A stretch of DNA of 64,000 nucleotides from Pseudolabrys sp. (GCA_029980465.1 JARYIJ010000001.1:992001-1056000), one strand, 5' to 3'. Positions 25,438 to 34,712 are shown, counted from the first letter of the stretch. Notes: a model not told the origin generated them from the sequence alone. Program-made: numbers and translations.

Positions 25438-26394
25438 ATGCCGCGCCACAAGACCTACGTCCCGCACGGCGTCATCCCGGCCGTCCTGCTACCGTTCGAT
25501 CACGACCTCGCCATCGACGAGGCGAGCTTTCGCAGCCATCTCCGCGACGTCACGGCGGTCGAGGGCCTGTCGGCGATCACCGTCAACGCCCATTCGACGG
25601 AAGTCAGCTCCTGCAGCTTCGACGAGCAGCGCCGCGTCCTCGACATCGCGCAGGACGAGGTCGGCAGCCGCATTCCGCTGATCAACGGCGTCTGGGCCGA
25701 CGGTAGCCTCGAGGCGGCGCGGATCGCGCGCATGGCGGAGCAAGGCGGCGCCTCGGCGCTTCTCGTCTTCCCGCCCGCTCCGTTCACGCTCGGTCAATCA
25801 CCCGGCATGGCGATCGCGCACTTCAAGCGCATTGCCGACGCCACCGACCTGCCGCTGATCGCGTTCCAGTATCCGCTCGCCGGCGGCCAAGGCTATCCGA
25901 AGGATACGCTGCTGCGTCTCGTCGACGAAGTGCCGACCATTCGCGCCATCAAGGACTGGATCAACAATGTGCCGCACCACGAATGGCACATCCGCACGCT
26001 GCAGAGCCTGCCGCGTCCCGTCAACGTCCTGACCACGCACAGCTCGTGGCTGTTCTCGTCGCTCGTGCTCGGCTGCAACGGCCTTCTGTCCGGCTCCGGC
26101 AGTGTGATCGCCGATCTGCAGGCCAAGCTGTTCCGCGCGGTGAAGGCCAACAACCTCGAGGAGGCGCGGCGGCTCAACGACCGCATCGCCGCGACGGCGC
26201 GCGTATTCTACGCCGACCCGTTCGTCGACATGCATAATCGCATGAAGGAAGCGCTGCTGCTCATGGGCAAGCTGCCGCGCGCCGTGGTGCGGCCGCCGCT
26301 GGTCAAGCTCGGCCGCGACGAGATTGCGGCCATCCGTGACGCGCTGATCGAGGCCGGGTTGCTGCCGAAGGACGCGGCGCGCGACGCCGCGTAA
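25438..26394 (+). CDS. DHDPS/NAL family aldolase
   Basis: A 318-residue class I aldolase-family barrel protein. Candidate catalytic residues are Lys172 in IRAIKDW (Schiff base) and Tyr145 in AFQYPL; the substrate-binding motif normally GTTGE is replaced by NAHSTEVSSC at about residues 50-60, so it is unlikely to be a true dihydrodipicolinate synthase. The ATG at 25438 is preceded by GGGAGAC. It ends the operon with ThDP enzyme, cupin and IclR regulator and probably cleaves or forms a 2-keto acid. Confidence 0.87.
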   Translation: MPRHKTYVPHGVIPAVLLPFDHDLAIDEASFRSHLRDVTAVEGLSAITVNAHSTEVSSCSFDEQRRVLDIAQDEVGSRIPLINGVWADGSLEAARIARMAEQGGASALLVFPPAPFTLGQSPGMAIAHFKRIADATDLPLIAFQYPLAGGQGYPKDTLLRLVDEVPTIRAIKDWINNVPHHEWHIRTLQSLPRPVNVLTTHSSWLFSSLVLGCNGLLSGSGSVIADLQAKLFRAVKANNLEEARRLNDRIAATARVFYADPFVDMHNRMKEALLLMGKLPRAVVRPPLVKLGRDEIAAIRDALIEAGLLPKDAARDAA

Positions 26395-26399
26395 GCGGC

Positions 26400-27212
26400 C
26401 TACAACACCGCAAACTCGGTGTTGCGCCGGTCCGTCACCAGCATGCTGCCGGGGTAATGCGTGATGCAGAACTCCGGCTTCACCGTCGCGATCACCGACT
26501 GGGGCGTGACACCACACGCCCAGAATACCGGCAGTTCGTCGTCGCGCACCTCGACGGCGTCGCCATAATCCGGCTTCATCACATCCGCGATGCCGATCAG
26601 CTCCGGCTTGCCGATATGCACGGGCGCGCCGTGCACCGCCGGAAATCGTGTCGTGATCTGGACCGCGCGGATCGCGTTCGCCGGCGTCATCGGCCGCATC
26701 GACACCACCATCGGGCCGTGGAACGGATCGGCGGCCGCGGTCGCGATCGACGTGCGGTACATCGGCACATTGCAGCCGCGCGCGATGTGCCGCAACTCGA
26801 TGCCCTCGGCCATCAGCGCCTCTTCAAACGAGAACGAGCAGCCGAGTACGAAGCTGACGAGGTCGTCGCGCCAGACGCCGTTGAGATCGTCGGGCTCGGC
26901 GACGAGCTCGCCGTTCTTCCAGACCCGATAGCGTGGGATGTCGGTGCGGATATCGAGGTCCTCGCCCAACTCCGGAATCCGCCAGTCGCCAGGCGCCGAC
27001 ACGCCGATTAGCGGACAGGGCTTCGGGTTGCGCTGGCAAAACCGCATGAAATCCGGAGCCAGAGCGCGCGGCAGAACGGCGAGGTTGCCCTGCACGTAAC
27101 CCGGCGCGAGCCCCGCGGTCGGGCCGCGATGCAAGCCGTCGCGGATCGCCTGCCGGGCACCGCGTCCGGTGTCCGTGTTCGGCTCGGTGCGACGAATCGG
27201 AGCAACCGTCAT
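26400..27212 (-). CDS. DUF1445 (YcsI-type) putative hydro-lyase
   Basis: A 270-residue protein of the DUF1445/YcsI family, some members of which are linked to D-glutamate cyclase or 2-oxoproline metabolism. Visible family blocks are [26 protein letters not shown] near the N-terminus, [18 protein letters not shown] in the middle and [11 protein letters not shown] and [10 protein letters not shown] near the end. It is convergent with the aldolase gene (5 bases apart) and divergent from the Liv transporter. It may act on an amino-acid-derived substrate imported by that transporter, which is an inference from position. Confidence 0.85.
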   Translation of the reverse strand: MTVAPIRRTEPNTDTGRGARQAIRDGLHRGPTAGLAPGYVQGNLAVLPRALAPDFMRFCQRNPKPCPLIGVSAPGDWRIPELGEDLDIRTDIPRYRVWKNGELVAEPDDLNGVWRDDLVSFVLGCSFSFEEALMAEGIELRHIARGCNVPMYRTSIATAAADPFHGPMVVSMRPMTPANAIRAVQITTRFPAVHGAPVHIGKPELIGIADVMKPDYGDAVEVRDDELPVFWACGVTPQSVIATVKPEFCITHYPGSMLVTDRRNTEFAVL

Positions 27213-27397
27213 GGCATGGCCCTCGCGTCCGGAACACTACCATCCCTCACGCCGTCGTGCAGCGCCGGAACGCCGTGTCCTGTATCCGACGATGTGAGTT
27301 GCGATGCGTCAATATGAAAAATGCGGTTGAAGTTTGCCGCAAGATCGCGTTTGCTTAGGCACACCAAGAACCCGCAAAGGGTCGAGGGGAGGATGCA

Positions 27398-27496
27398 ATG
27401 CTTGCGTTGCACTGCAGCGCGTGCGGATTTCCAATCTGTGTCGGTAGCCGCGCTCGTAATCGCGCGGGGCTGGACGCGCTTCACATGACCACCTGA
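27398..27496 (+). CDS. Possible 32-residue leader peptide
   Basis: ATG at 27398 follows GGGGAGG by 5 bases and opens a 32-codon frame ending TGA at 27494-27496; the peptide includes LHCSACGFPIC. A second ATG five bases upstream opens a different 31-codon frame. The stop is 11 bases before a strong hairpin. Tiny size makes chance likely; no family is recognised. Confidence 0.25.
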   Translation: MLALHCSACGFPICVGSRARNRAGLDALHMTT

Positions 27497-27506
27497 CTGC
27501 AAATAC

Positions 27507-27536
27507 CGCCCGCGCATCCGCGCGGGCGTGGCTTTT
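27507..27536 (+). terminator. Strong hairpin, attenuator- or terminator-like
   Basis: CGCCCGCGC (27507-27515) pairs perfectly with GCGCGGGCG (27520-27528) around the loop ATCC, followed by TGGCTTTT. It sits 38 bases upstream of the Liv binding-protein start, so it is either an attenuator in the leader or a terminator for an upstream short transcript. Confidence 0.45.
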
Positions 27537-27566
27537 CGCCGCCGGCGAACCGAGGGAGGACGAGTG

Positions 27567-28862
27567 ATGACCGAAAAATGGAAAGACGAAGCATGGGCGC
27601 AGGACATCTGGTACAGCGGCAAGGTCACCCGGCGTAAGCTCGTCGGTTATGGCGCCGGCGCAATCGGCGCGATGATGCTGGTGCCGGCGCCGTGGCGCGC
27701 GGCGTTCGGCGCTGCGAAGCCGTACAAGATCGGCTCCGAGCAGCCACTGTCCGGCCCGGGCGCGATCGGCGGCAAGACGGCGGTGGTCGGCCTGCAAATG
27801 TCGGCGGACCGCATCAACGCCAACGGCGGCATCAACGGGCGCCCGGTGCAACTGGTGCTGGTCGACGACGAATCCAAGCCCGACGTCGGCCGGCGCAAGT
27901 CGCAAAAACTGGTCGAGGAAGACGACATCGACGTTCACGTCGGCGGCTTCCTCTCCAACATCTGCCTCGCCTGCATGCCGGTGTGGCAGGAGGCAAAGAT
28001 CGTCAACATGATCACGGTGTGCCTCGACACTACGCTCACCACGACCCACTGCAACCGCTACACCTTCCGTCTCCACGATTACGCCCCGGCGCAGGCCGTC
28101 GCATTCGGTCCCTTGCTCGCCAAGATGGGCAAGAAGTGGCACATCGCCTACGCCGACTACGCGTGGGGCCAGGCGACGCGTGACGCCTATGCCGAGGAGA
28201 TCAAGAAAAACGGCGGCGAAGTCGTCGGCATGACCGGCATTCCGCTCGGCACGCCGGACATGACGCCGTTCCTGTCGAAGATTTCCGGCAACTTCGACGG
28301 CCTGTTCAGCATCTTCTTCGGCAAGGATGGCGTGACCATCATCAACCAGGCTTATGATCTCGGCCTGAGCAAAAAATACAAGATGGCCGGCGACGGCTCC
28401 ATCACCGAGCCGACCAACCTTCCGGCCCAAGGCAGCAAGGTCGACGGCTTTGTCGCCATCAACCGTTACATCCCGATCTTCCAGGGCCCGCTCGACACGC
28501 CGTACAACAAGAAGTTCGTCGAGGACGCGAAGAAGCGGCTGATCGCGGTCGATCCGAGCGGACCCGCGCCCGACAAGTACGTGCAGTCGAACTACGAGGC
28601 GCTCAACGCGATGAAGATCGCGATGGAGAAGGCCAAGTTCGAAGGCCGCAAGGACACCGACAAGCTGATCGGCGCGCTCGAGGGCCTCGAGGTCAAGCTC
28701 GGCTACGACTTCCCACAAGGCGACAAGACGCTGCGCAAGGCCGACCATCAGGCGTTCCTGACCGAAATGATCTTCGAGGTCCGGAACGGCGGCTACAAGC
28801 TCTTGGAAGCGGTGCCGAAGGACAAGACGCTGGTGCCGCCGGCCTGCAAATTCACGGCGTAA
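27567..28862 (+). CDS. Branched-chain amino-acid-type ABC substrate-binding protein
   Basis: A 431-residue periplasmic binding protein (Peripla_BP_6 family). The N-terminus carries a twin-arginine-like stretch TRRKLVGYGAGAIGAMM followed by an Ala-rich region, and the mature protein starts near KPYKIGSEQPLSGPGAIGGKTAV, typical of LivJ/AmiC-like proteins. The ATG at 27567 follows GGGAGG by about 9 bases. It is the first gene of a five-gene importer operon. Such systems carry amino acids, amides, urea or aromatic acids; the substrate is not evident. Confidence 0.9.
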   Translation: MTEKWKDEAWAQDIWYSGKVTRRKLVGYGAGAIGAMMLVPAPWRAAFGAAKPYKIGSEQPLSGPGAIGGKTAVVGLQMSADRINANGGINGRPVQLVLVDDESKPDVGRRKSQKLVEEDDIDVHVGGFLSNICLACMPVWQEAKIVNMITVCLDTTLTTTHCNRYTFRLHDYAPAQAVAFGPLLAKMGKKWHIAYADYAWGQATRDAYAEEIKKNGGEVVGMTGIPLGTPDMTPFLSKISGNFDGLFSIFFGKDGVTIINQAYDLGLSKKYKMAGDGSITEPTNLPAQGSKVDGFVAINRYIPIFQGPLDTPYNKKFVEDAKKRLIAVDPSGPAPDKYVQSNYEALNAMKIAMEKAKFEGRKDTDKLIGALEGLEVKLGYDFPQGDKTLRKADHQAFLTEMIFEVRNGGYKLLEAVPKDKTLVPPACKFTA

Positions 28863-28868
28863 TCGCGC

Positions 28869-29657
28869 GTGGATCAAGCAACGCAAATGCGCTCCCCGGC
28901 CGATCGCCGGGGAGCCGCGCCTGCCCCCATTTTGCAAATCGAGGGGCTGACGGTGCGTTTCGGCGGCCTGACCGCTCTGAACGACGTCAATTTCTCGGTC
29001 ATGCCGGGCGAAGTGCGAGCCATCATCGGCCCCAACGGCGCCGGCAAGAGCACCTTCTTCAATTGCGTGACCGGCGTGCTGCGTCCAACCTCGGGACGCA
29101 TCGTCTTCGACGGCAAGAACATCACCGGCCGGCCGTCGAACGAGGTATCGCAGCGCGGCATTGCCCGCTCCTACCAGATCACCAATATCCTGCCGAACGC
29201 GACGGTGTTCGAGAACGTCCGCGTCGCCGCGCAATCGCGCCGGCATGCCTGGAGCATGTTGCGCGATCGCGGCTCATTCAACGACCTTAATGAGAAAGCG
29301 GAGAGCGCACTCAATCAAGTCGGCCTGCTGCCGAAGGCGCAGGAGCTCGCGGCAAACTTGTCGCACGGCGAGCAGCGCAACCTGGAGATCGGCATCGCGC
29401 TTGCGACCGAGCCGAAGCTGCTTTGCCTCGACGAACCGACCGCCGGCATGAGCGCCGCTGAAACGCACGACACGATCGAGTTGGTGCGGCGCATCGCCAG
29501 CAACCTGACGATCCTCATCGTCGAGCACGACATGCCGCTGGTCATGGAGCTGGCGACCAGGATCACTGTATTCCACTATGGGGAGGTGCTGGCGGACGGC
29601 TCTCCGGCCGAAATCCGGGACAATTCTCGCGTCCAGGAGGTCTATCTCAAGACATGA
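28869..29657 (+). CDS. livG: ABC transporter ATP-binding protein LivG-type
   Basis: A 262-residue ATPase with Walker A GPNGAGKST near residue 55, signature LSHGEQRN near 160, Walker B LLCLDEPTAG near 180 and a C-terminal BCA_ABC_TP_C-like end. It begins with GTG 7 bases after the binding-protein stop; an ATG six codons on is an alternative. Its end overlaps the next gene by 4 bases (ATGA). It pairs with the following LivF-type ATPase. Confidence 0.9.
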   Translation: MDQATQMRSPADRRGAAPAPILQIEGLTVRFGGLTALNDVNFSVMPGEVRAIIGPNGAGKSTFFNCVTGVLRPTSGRIVFDGKNITGRPSNEVSQRGIARSYQITNILPNATVFENVRVAAQSRRHAWSMLRDRGSFNDLNEKAESALNQVGLLPKAQELAANLSHGEQRNLEIGIALATEPKLLCLDEPTAGMSAAETHDTIELVRRIASNLTILIVEHDMPLVMELATRITVFHYGEVLADGSPAEIRDNSRVQEVYLKT

Positions 29658-30385
29658 GCGACCAGACCGCCGAGCCTCTGGTGAAGGTCGACGGCCTTCA
29701 CACCTATTACGGCAAAAGCCACATCCTCCACGGCGTCTCGCTGACGGTCGGGCACGGCGAGGTCGTCGGCCTGCTCGGCCGCAACGGCGTCGGCAAGAGC
29801 ACGACGCTCAAGACGATTATCGGTCTCGTCGACGCCGCGCAGGGCAGCATCCTTTTCGAAGGCCGCTCGATCGCGAAGATGCCGCCGCACAAGCTCGCGC
29901 AGATCGGCATCGGCTACGTTCCCGAAGACCGCCGCATCTTCAGGCTGCTGACGGTCATGGAAAACCTGCGTACCGGACTCGATCGCACTGGCGTCACCGA
30001 AGCCCGCAAGAAAGAGCTGCTCGACAAGGCATTCTCCTATTTCCCGCGCCTCGCCGAGCGCCGCAACCAGGCGGGCGGCACCCTGTCCGGCGGCGAGCAG
30101 CAGATGCTGGCAATCGCCCGCGCCATGATGCTCGAACCGAAGATCATCCTGCTTGACGAGCCGACCGAGGGTCTGATGCCGCGCATGGTGTCGCAGATCC
30201 GCAACATCGTCGACGTTCTGCACAAGGAGGGCGTCGCCATTCTTCTGGTCGAGCAGAACGTGCCGCTGACGCTGGAGGCCAGCCAGCGCATCTACGTCAT
30301 GGAGAAAGGCGAGGTGCGCCACCACTGCGCGGCGTCGGAGATCAGCGTCGATCATCCGGTCATCAAGCAGTACCTGGGGGTTTGA
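29654..30385 (+). CDS. livF: ABC transporter ATP-binding protein LivF-type
   Basis: A 243-residue ATPase with Walker A GRNGVGKST near residue 46, signature LSGGEQQM near 139 and Walker B IILLDEPTEGL near 160. The GLMPRMV stretch after Walker B is typical for LivF. Start overlaps livG by 4 bases; 2 bases separate its stop from the permease ATG. Confidence 0.9.
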   Translation: MSDQTAEPLVKVDGLHTYYGKSHILHGVSLTVGHGEVVGLLGRNGVGKSTTLKTIIGLVDAAQGSILFEGRSIAKMPPHKLAQIGIGYVPEDRRIFRLLTVMENLRTGLDRTGVTEARKKELLDKAFSYFPRLAERRNQAGGTLSGGEQQMLAIARAMMLEPKIILLDEPTEGLMPRMVSQIRNIVDVLHKEGVAILLVEQNVPLTLEASQRIYVMEKGEVRHHCAASEISVDHPVIKQYLGV

Positions 30386-30387
30386 CG

Positions 30388-31284
30388 ATGGACGCCATCG
30401 CCCACTTTTTCGGCGCCATCCCGTTCGAGCTGCTGCTCATTCAGACGGTGAACGGCATCGTCACTGGGATGATCCTGGCGCTGGTTGCCTCCGGGCTGAC
30501 GCTGATCTTCGGCATCATGGACGTCGTGAACTTCGCGCACGGCGAGCTGTTCATGATCGGCGCCTATATCGGCGTGGTCGTGCTGGCCACCACCGGCAAT
30601 TTCTGGCTGGCTCTGGTCATTTCCACCCTGCTCGTCGGCCTGCTCGGCGCGGCGATGCAGATCCTGACGCTGCGGCCGCTCATCGGCCGCGACCCGCTTA
30701 CGACGATCCTCGCCACCTTCGGCATATCGTTGATCCTACAGAATTACGCGCTGTGGCAGTTCGGGCCAACCTCGCGCAAGCTGCCGGAGCCGATCACCTC
30801 CTCGTTCACGCTGTTCTATCTGCAATACCCCTGGTACCGGATCGTCATCACGGTCATCTCGGCCGCGATCATCGGCAGCTTCTGGGCGTTCCTTAAATAC
30901 AGCAAATTCGGCGTCTGGATTCGCGCAACCACGCAGGATCGCGTGATGGCCCAGGCCATGGGCATTCCGGTGCCCTGGGTCTACACTGGCGTGTTCGCGC
31001 TGGGCGCAGCGATGGCCGGGGCGAGCGGCATGCTGTTCGGCCCGCTCGGCAGCATCAATCACACGATGGGGCTCGACTGGGTCCTCAAGGCGTTCATCGT
31101 CGTCGTGGTCGGCGGCATGGGCAATCTCGGCGGCTCGATCGTGGCTGCGATCTTCATCAGCCTGCTCGAGGCCTATGCCGCGATCTGGGTCAGCCCGGCG
31201 CAGGCGGTGATCGTCTCGTTCATCGTTCTTATTCTCACGCTCCTGTTCCGTCCCACCGGCCTGTTCGTATCGATATCCAAATGA
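30388..31284 (+). CDS. livH: Branched-chain ABC permease LivH-type
   Basis: A 298-residue permease with eight or so membrane segments and the LivH opening QTVNGIVTGMILALVASGLTLIFGIMDVVNFAHGEL. The ATG at 30388 is chosen because GGGGG lies 8 bases upstream; a TTG two codons earlier overlaps livF. Overlaps livM by 4 bases. Confidence 0.92.
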   Translation: MDAIAHFFGAIPFELLLIQTVNGIVTGMILALVASGLTLIFGIMDVVNFAHGELFMIGAYIGVVVLATTGNFWLALVISTLLVGLLGAAMQILTLRPLIGRDPLTTILATFGISLILQNYALWQFGPTSRKLPEPITSSFTLFYLQYPWYRIVITVISAAIIGSFWAFLKYSKFGVWIRATTQDRVMAQAMGIPVPWVYTGVFALGAAMAGASGMLFGPLGSINHTMGLDWVLKAFIVVVVGGMGNLGGSIVAAIFISLLEAYAAIWVSPAQAVIVSFIVLILTLLFRPTGLFVSISK

Positions 31285-32279
31285 CCCTCGCCTCGCTCGA
31301 TAGAATTTCGCCGCGCAAGGGCAGACTGAGCCACACTACCGTCTTCTGGATGGTGTTCGCGGTCATCATGGCGCTGCTCGTCATCGCGCCGTTCGTTCTG
31401 CCGGTGTTCTGGCTGAAATTCCTGACAGAAATCCTGATCTGGGGCCTGCTCGCCATGTCATCCGATCTCCTGCTCGGATACACGGGCCTGATCTCGTTCG
31501 GCCACTCCGTCTTTTTCGGCCTCGGCATGTACGGCGCCGCCGGCGCGCTGCTGCACAGTCATCCGGCCAATCTGTGGCTCGCCATCCTGTGCGGGCTTGC
31601 CGGCGCCGGAGGCGCGGCATTGTTTGTCGCCTACTTCTCGACACGGCTGCGCGACGTCTATTTCGCCATCACCACGCTGATCTTTGCGCAGATTTTCTAT
31701 GTCATCATCTTCACGTGGACCTCGGTCACCGGCGGCGAGAACGGCCTGATCTTCTCGCGGCCGCACTTCGCCATTCCATTCCTGGTCGATTTCAAATTCG
31801 ACCGCTACACCATGCACTGGTTCGTGCTGGCGCTGGTCGCCGGCTCCTACGTGCTGCTGCGGCGGATCACCCGGTCGCCGTTCGGCATGGTGTTGCAGTC
31901 GATCCGCGAGAACGAGGCGCGCACGCGCGCCATCGGCTATCCGGTCGATCGCTACAAGATCGTGGCGGTGATGCTGTCGGGCCTGTTCGCGGGACTGGCT
32001 GGCGTGCTCTACGCCGTCCAGAACGAATTCGCGGCGCCCGATTTCGTCTTTTTCATCACATCGGGCGACACCATCATCTTCAACGTGATGGGCGGCATCG
32101 GCACCCTGGTCGGGCCGATCGTGGGCGCCGGCTTCTTCCAGTTGCTGCGCGAGTTGCTGTCGCGGCTGTTCGGCGATCAGTTTCCCTATCTGATCCCGGT
32201 CGGCATGGTCTTCATCGTCATGATCATCTTCCTGCCCCAGGGCTTGATGGGCTGGGCGCGACGCTGGCTGAATCAGTAA
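31281..32279 (+). CDS. livM: Branched-chain ABC permease LivM-type
   Basis: A 332-residue permease with the LivM hallmark GLLAMSSDLLLGYTGLISFGHSVFFGLGMYG and the C-terminal NVMGGIGTLVGPIVGA block. It is the last gene of the importer operon. The stop is followed by an AT-rich intergenic stretch that holds a perfect inverted repeat before the RpiR gene. Confidence 0.92.
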   Translation: MTLASLDRISPRKGRLSHTTVFWMVFAVIMALLVIAPFVLPVFWLKFLTEILIWGLLAMSSDLLLGYTGLISFGHSVFFGLGMYGAAGALLHSHPANLWLAILCGLAGAGGAALFVAYFSTRLRDVYFAITTLIFAQIFYVIIFTWTSVTGGENGLIFSRPHFAIPFLVDFKFDRYTMHWFVLALVAGSYVLLRRITRSPFGMVLQSIRENEARTRAIGYPVDRYKIVAVMLSGLFAGLAGVLYAVQNEFAAPDFVFFITSGDTIIFNVMGGIGTLVGPIVGAGFFQLLRELLSRLFGDQFPYLIPVGMVFIVMIIFLPQGLMGWARRWLNQ

Positions 32280-32324
32280 CCGGCCCAGCCCATGGCTTAA
32301 GCTATTGTAATAATGATCGATTTT

Positions 32325-32360
32325 ATTGAAACAATCGTTTCAATTATTCCTCTTTGAAAC
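32325..32360. promoter_or_regulatory. Candidate RpiR operator
   Basis: ATTGAAAC (32325-32332) and GTTTCAAT (32337-32344) form a perfect 8-base inverted repeat with a 4-base spacer, and a third half-site TTTGAAAC follows at 32353-32360. RpiR-family operators commonly contain such TGAAA/TTTCA inverted repeats. It lies 47 bases upstream of the rpiR-type gene. Confidence 0.6.
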
Positions 32361-32390
32361 AGCCGATACAAGCGCTAGCCTTTTCATACC

Positions 32391-33284
32391 ATGAACCTGC
32401 CGTCATTCAGCCATCGGCTTCGCGCCGGCTTCGACTCGTTCTCGCCGCAACTGCGCGAGGCGGCGCGCTGGATGATCGATCATCCCGACGATGTCGCCTT
32501 GCTGTCGACGCGCGAGCAGGCGCGGCGCGCCGGCGTTACGCCGGCGACGATGACCCGCCTGGCGCAGCGCCTCGGCCTCGCCGGCTACGACCATGTCCGC
32601 AAGATCTACGCCGACGCGGTGCGCGGGCGGCCGGACAGTTACCGCGGCCGCGCCGAGGAATTACTGGTTCGCCGCGAGCGCGAAGGCGACGCCGCGCTGG
32701 TCCAGGACATTTTTGCGTCGCTTGCCCAGCACCTCCACAATCTGTCGTCGCCGGCCGCCGTCGAGCGGTTTACTGCGGCGGCCGATGCAATCGCCGCGGC
32801 CGACCATGTCTATTGTCTCGGCCTGCGCTCGAGCTTCTCGGTCGCCTACATGTTTCACTACGTGCGCTCGCTGTTCGGCTCGCGCTCCGTGCTGGTCGAC
32901 GGCGCGGGATCGACCGGAATCGACGCCTTGCGCGGCATCGGCCGCGACGACGTCCTGCTGGTCGTGTCGGTGAAGCCCTATGTGCGCCAGTCGATCGACG
33001 CGGCGGCCTTCGCCAGGGAGTGCGGCGCGCGCATCGTCGCCGTGACCGACAGCGACATGTCGCCTCTCGTCTCCGTCAGCGACCATGCGATTCTCGTGCG
33101 CACGGAAACGCCGTCGTTCTTCCACACGATGGCGCCGGCTTTCGCCGCGGTCGAATGCCTCGCCGCTCTGGTGGCCGCACGCCGCGGGCCGACCGCCCTC
33201 GCCGCGCTCGAGAGCAGCGAACGGCAGCTCGACACGTTCGGCATTTACCTCATCCCGCGCACGAAAGGATCGCAGCGCCCATGA
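32391..33284 (+). CDS. RpiR family regulator (HTH plus SIS domain)
   Basis: A 297-residue regulator. The N-terminal HTH_6 domain covers about residues 1-80 (LSTREQARRAGVTPATMTRLAQRLGLAGYDHVRK), and the C-terminal SIS domain covers about 125-260 (HVYCLGLRSSFSVAYMFHYVRSL and DVLLVVSVKPYVRQSIDAAAFA). SIS domains bind phosphosugars or related ligands. Its stop overlaps the aminotransferase start by 4 bases, so it is co-translated with it, and it is likely to control this gene and perhaps the TRAP transporter. Confidence 0.9.
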   Translation: MNLPSFSHRLRAGFDSFSPQLREAARWMIDHPDDVALLSTREQARRAGVTPATMTRLAQRLGLAGYDHVRKIYADAVRGRPDSYRGRAEELLVRREREGDAALVQDIFASLAQHLHNLSSPAAVERFTAAADAIAAADHVYCLGLRSSFSVAYMFHYVRSLFGSRSVLVDGAGSTGIDALRGIGRDDVLLVVSVKPYVRQSIDAAAFARECGARIVAVTDSDMSPLVSVSDHAILVRTETPSFFHTMAPAFAAVECLAALVAARRGPTALAALESSERQLDTFGIYLIPRTKGSQRP

Positions 33285-34615
33285 CTCACGTGCTGCACCG
33301 GGCCATCAACCACGACTATCCGTTCGCCGCTTCGGGCCAGGGCATTTTCATTCGCGACCGGGACGGCAAGGACTACATCGACGCATCGAGCGGCGCGGCG
33401 GTCTCGTGCCTCGGCCACTCGCATCCTGACATCATCGCCGCCATGCGGGCGCAACTCGACACGCTGGAGTACGCCCACACCAGCTTTTTCACGACGCAGG
33501 TTGCCGAAGAGCTGGCCGACGATCTCGCCGCTCACGCGCCGAAGGGGCTCGGACACGTCTTCTACGTCAGCGGCGGCTCGGAGGCGGTCGAAGCCGCGCT
33601 CAAGCTGGCGCGGCAATATTTCGTCGAGAAAGGCGAGCCGCAACGTCGGCATCTCATTTCGCGGCGGCAGAGCTATCACGGCATCACGGCGGGGGCGTTG
33701 TCGGTGAGTGGCCGCGACCGGCAGCGCAAGCCGTTTGCGCCGCTGCTGATCGAAACGCATCACGTCTCGCCGGTCTACGAATACCGCGAGAAGCGCGCCG
33801 GCGAGACGCCACAGGCCTACGCCGAGCGCCTCGCGCAGGAACTCGAAGCCAAGATCGAAGAGCTTGGCGGCGATACCGTGATGGCCTTCGTCGCCGAGCC
33901 GGTGGTCGGCGCGACCCTCGGGGCGGTGCCGGCGGTCGACGGCTATTTTCGGCGCGTCCGCGACATCTGCGACCGCCACGGCATCCTGCTTATCCTCGAC
34001 GAGGTGATGTGCGGCATGGGACGGACCGGCACGCTCTATGCCTGCGAGCAGGAGAGCATCACGCCGGACATCGTCGCCATCGCCAAAGGTCTCGGCGGCG
34101 GCTATGCGCCGATCGGCGCCATCCTGCTGCAAGACCGCATCTTCGATGCCGTGGCTACGGGGTCCGGCGCCTTCTCGCACAGCCACACCTATACGGGCCA
34201 TCCGCTGGCCTGCGCCGCCGCGCTCGCCGTGCAGCGCGTGATGCGGCGCGACAACCTGCTCGCCAATGTGCGCCAGCAGGGCGCATATTTCATGCGACGC
34301 CTGCAGGAGCGGTTCGGCAACCATCCGTTCGTCGGCGACGTCCGGGGCCGCGGCCTGTTCCTCGGCATCGAGCTGGTCGCCGATCGCGGCACCAAGGAGC
34401 CATTCGACCCGGCGCATAAGCTGTATGCGCGCATCAAGTCGGAAGCGATGGCGCGCGGCCTGCTGGTGTACCCGATGGGTGGAACCGTGGATGGCGTGCG
34501 CGGCGATCACGTTCTGCTGGCGCCGCCGTTCATCGTCGACGCAGCGGCGGTCGACCAGATCGTCGACCGCCTGGGAGAAGCAATCGATGCGGCAACGGCC
34601 GTTGCATCAAAATGA
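33281..34615 (+). CDS. Class III aminotransferase
   Basis: A 444-residue PLP-dependent aminotransferase of fold type I, class III. The PLP lysine is Lys269 in IAKGLGGGYAPIG, with Asp240 in ILDEVMCGMGRTG contacting the pyridine nitrogen, and GGSEAVEAALKLAR near residue 98 forming the phosphate pocket. The frame extends far upstream as an Arg-rich shadow of the RpiR gene, so the ATG at 33281 is the real start. Class III enzymes transfer amino groups from omega-amino acids, beta-alanine, taurine or similar donors. The following TRAP transporter may import the substrate. Confidence 0.92.
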   Translation: MTHVLHRAINHDYPFAASGQGIFIRDRDGKDYIDASSGAAVSCLGHSHPDIIAAMRAQLDTLEYAHTSFFTTQVAEELADDLAAHAPKGLGHVFYVSGGSEAVEAALKLARQYFVEKGEPQRRHLISRRQSYHGITAGALSVSGRDRQRKPFAPLLIETHHVSPVYEYREKRAGETPQAYAERLAQELEAKIEELGGDTVMAFVAEPVVGATLGAVPAVDGYFRRVRDICDRHGILLILDEVMCGMGRTGTLYACEQESITPDIVAIAKGLGGGYAPIGAILLQDRIFDAVATGSGAFSHSHTYTGHPLACAAALAVQRVMRRDNLLANVRQQGAYFMRRLQERFGNHPFVGDVRGRGLFLGIELVADRGTKEPFDPAHKLYARIKSEAMARGLLVYPMGGTVDGVRGDHVLLAPPFIVDAAAVDQIVDRLGEAIDAATAVASK

Positions 34616-34712
34616 GGATGGAGGACCTCAACATACCCGACAGAAATCTCGAGAGTTCTTAACGTTCGTCACTCGCGTTCAACATCAAGAAGCAAACCAC
34701 ACGGGGGTTTAG

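Larger units (their letters stand above)
27213..27566 (+). other. Leader region of the Liv operon
   Basis: A 354-base region between the divergent DUF1445 and Liv binding-protein genes. It should hold promoters for both. Two details stand out and are listed separately: a short cysteine-containing ORF with a good ribosome binding site and a strong GC hairpin just before the binding-protein gene. I see no further gene. Confidence 0.5.

Noticed and set aside
32354..33280. A 753-residue continuous frame fusing an Arg-rich segment to the class III aminotransferase.
   Set aside because: The Arg/Pro-rich segment is an out-of-frame shadow of the RpiR gene; the aminotransferase has its own ATG overlapping the RpiR stop.
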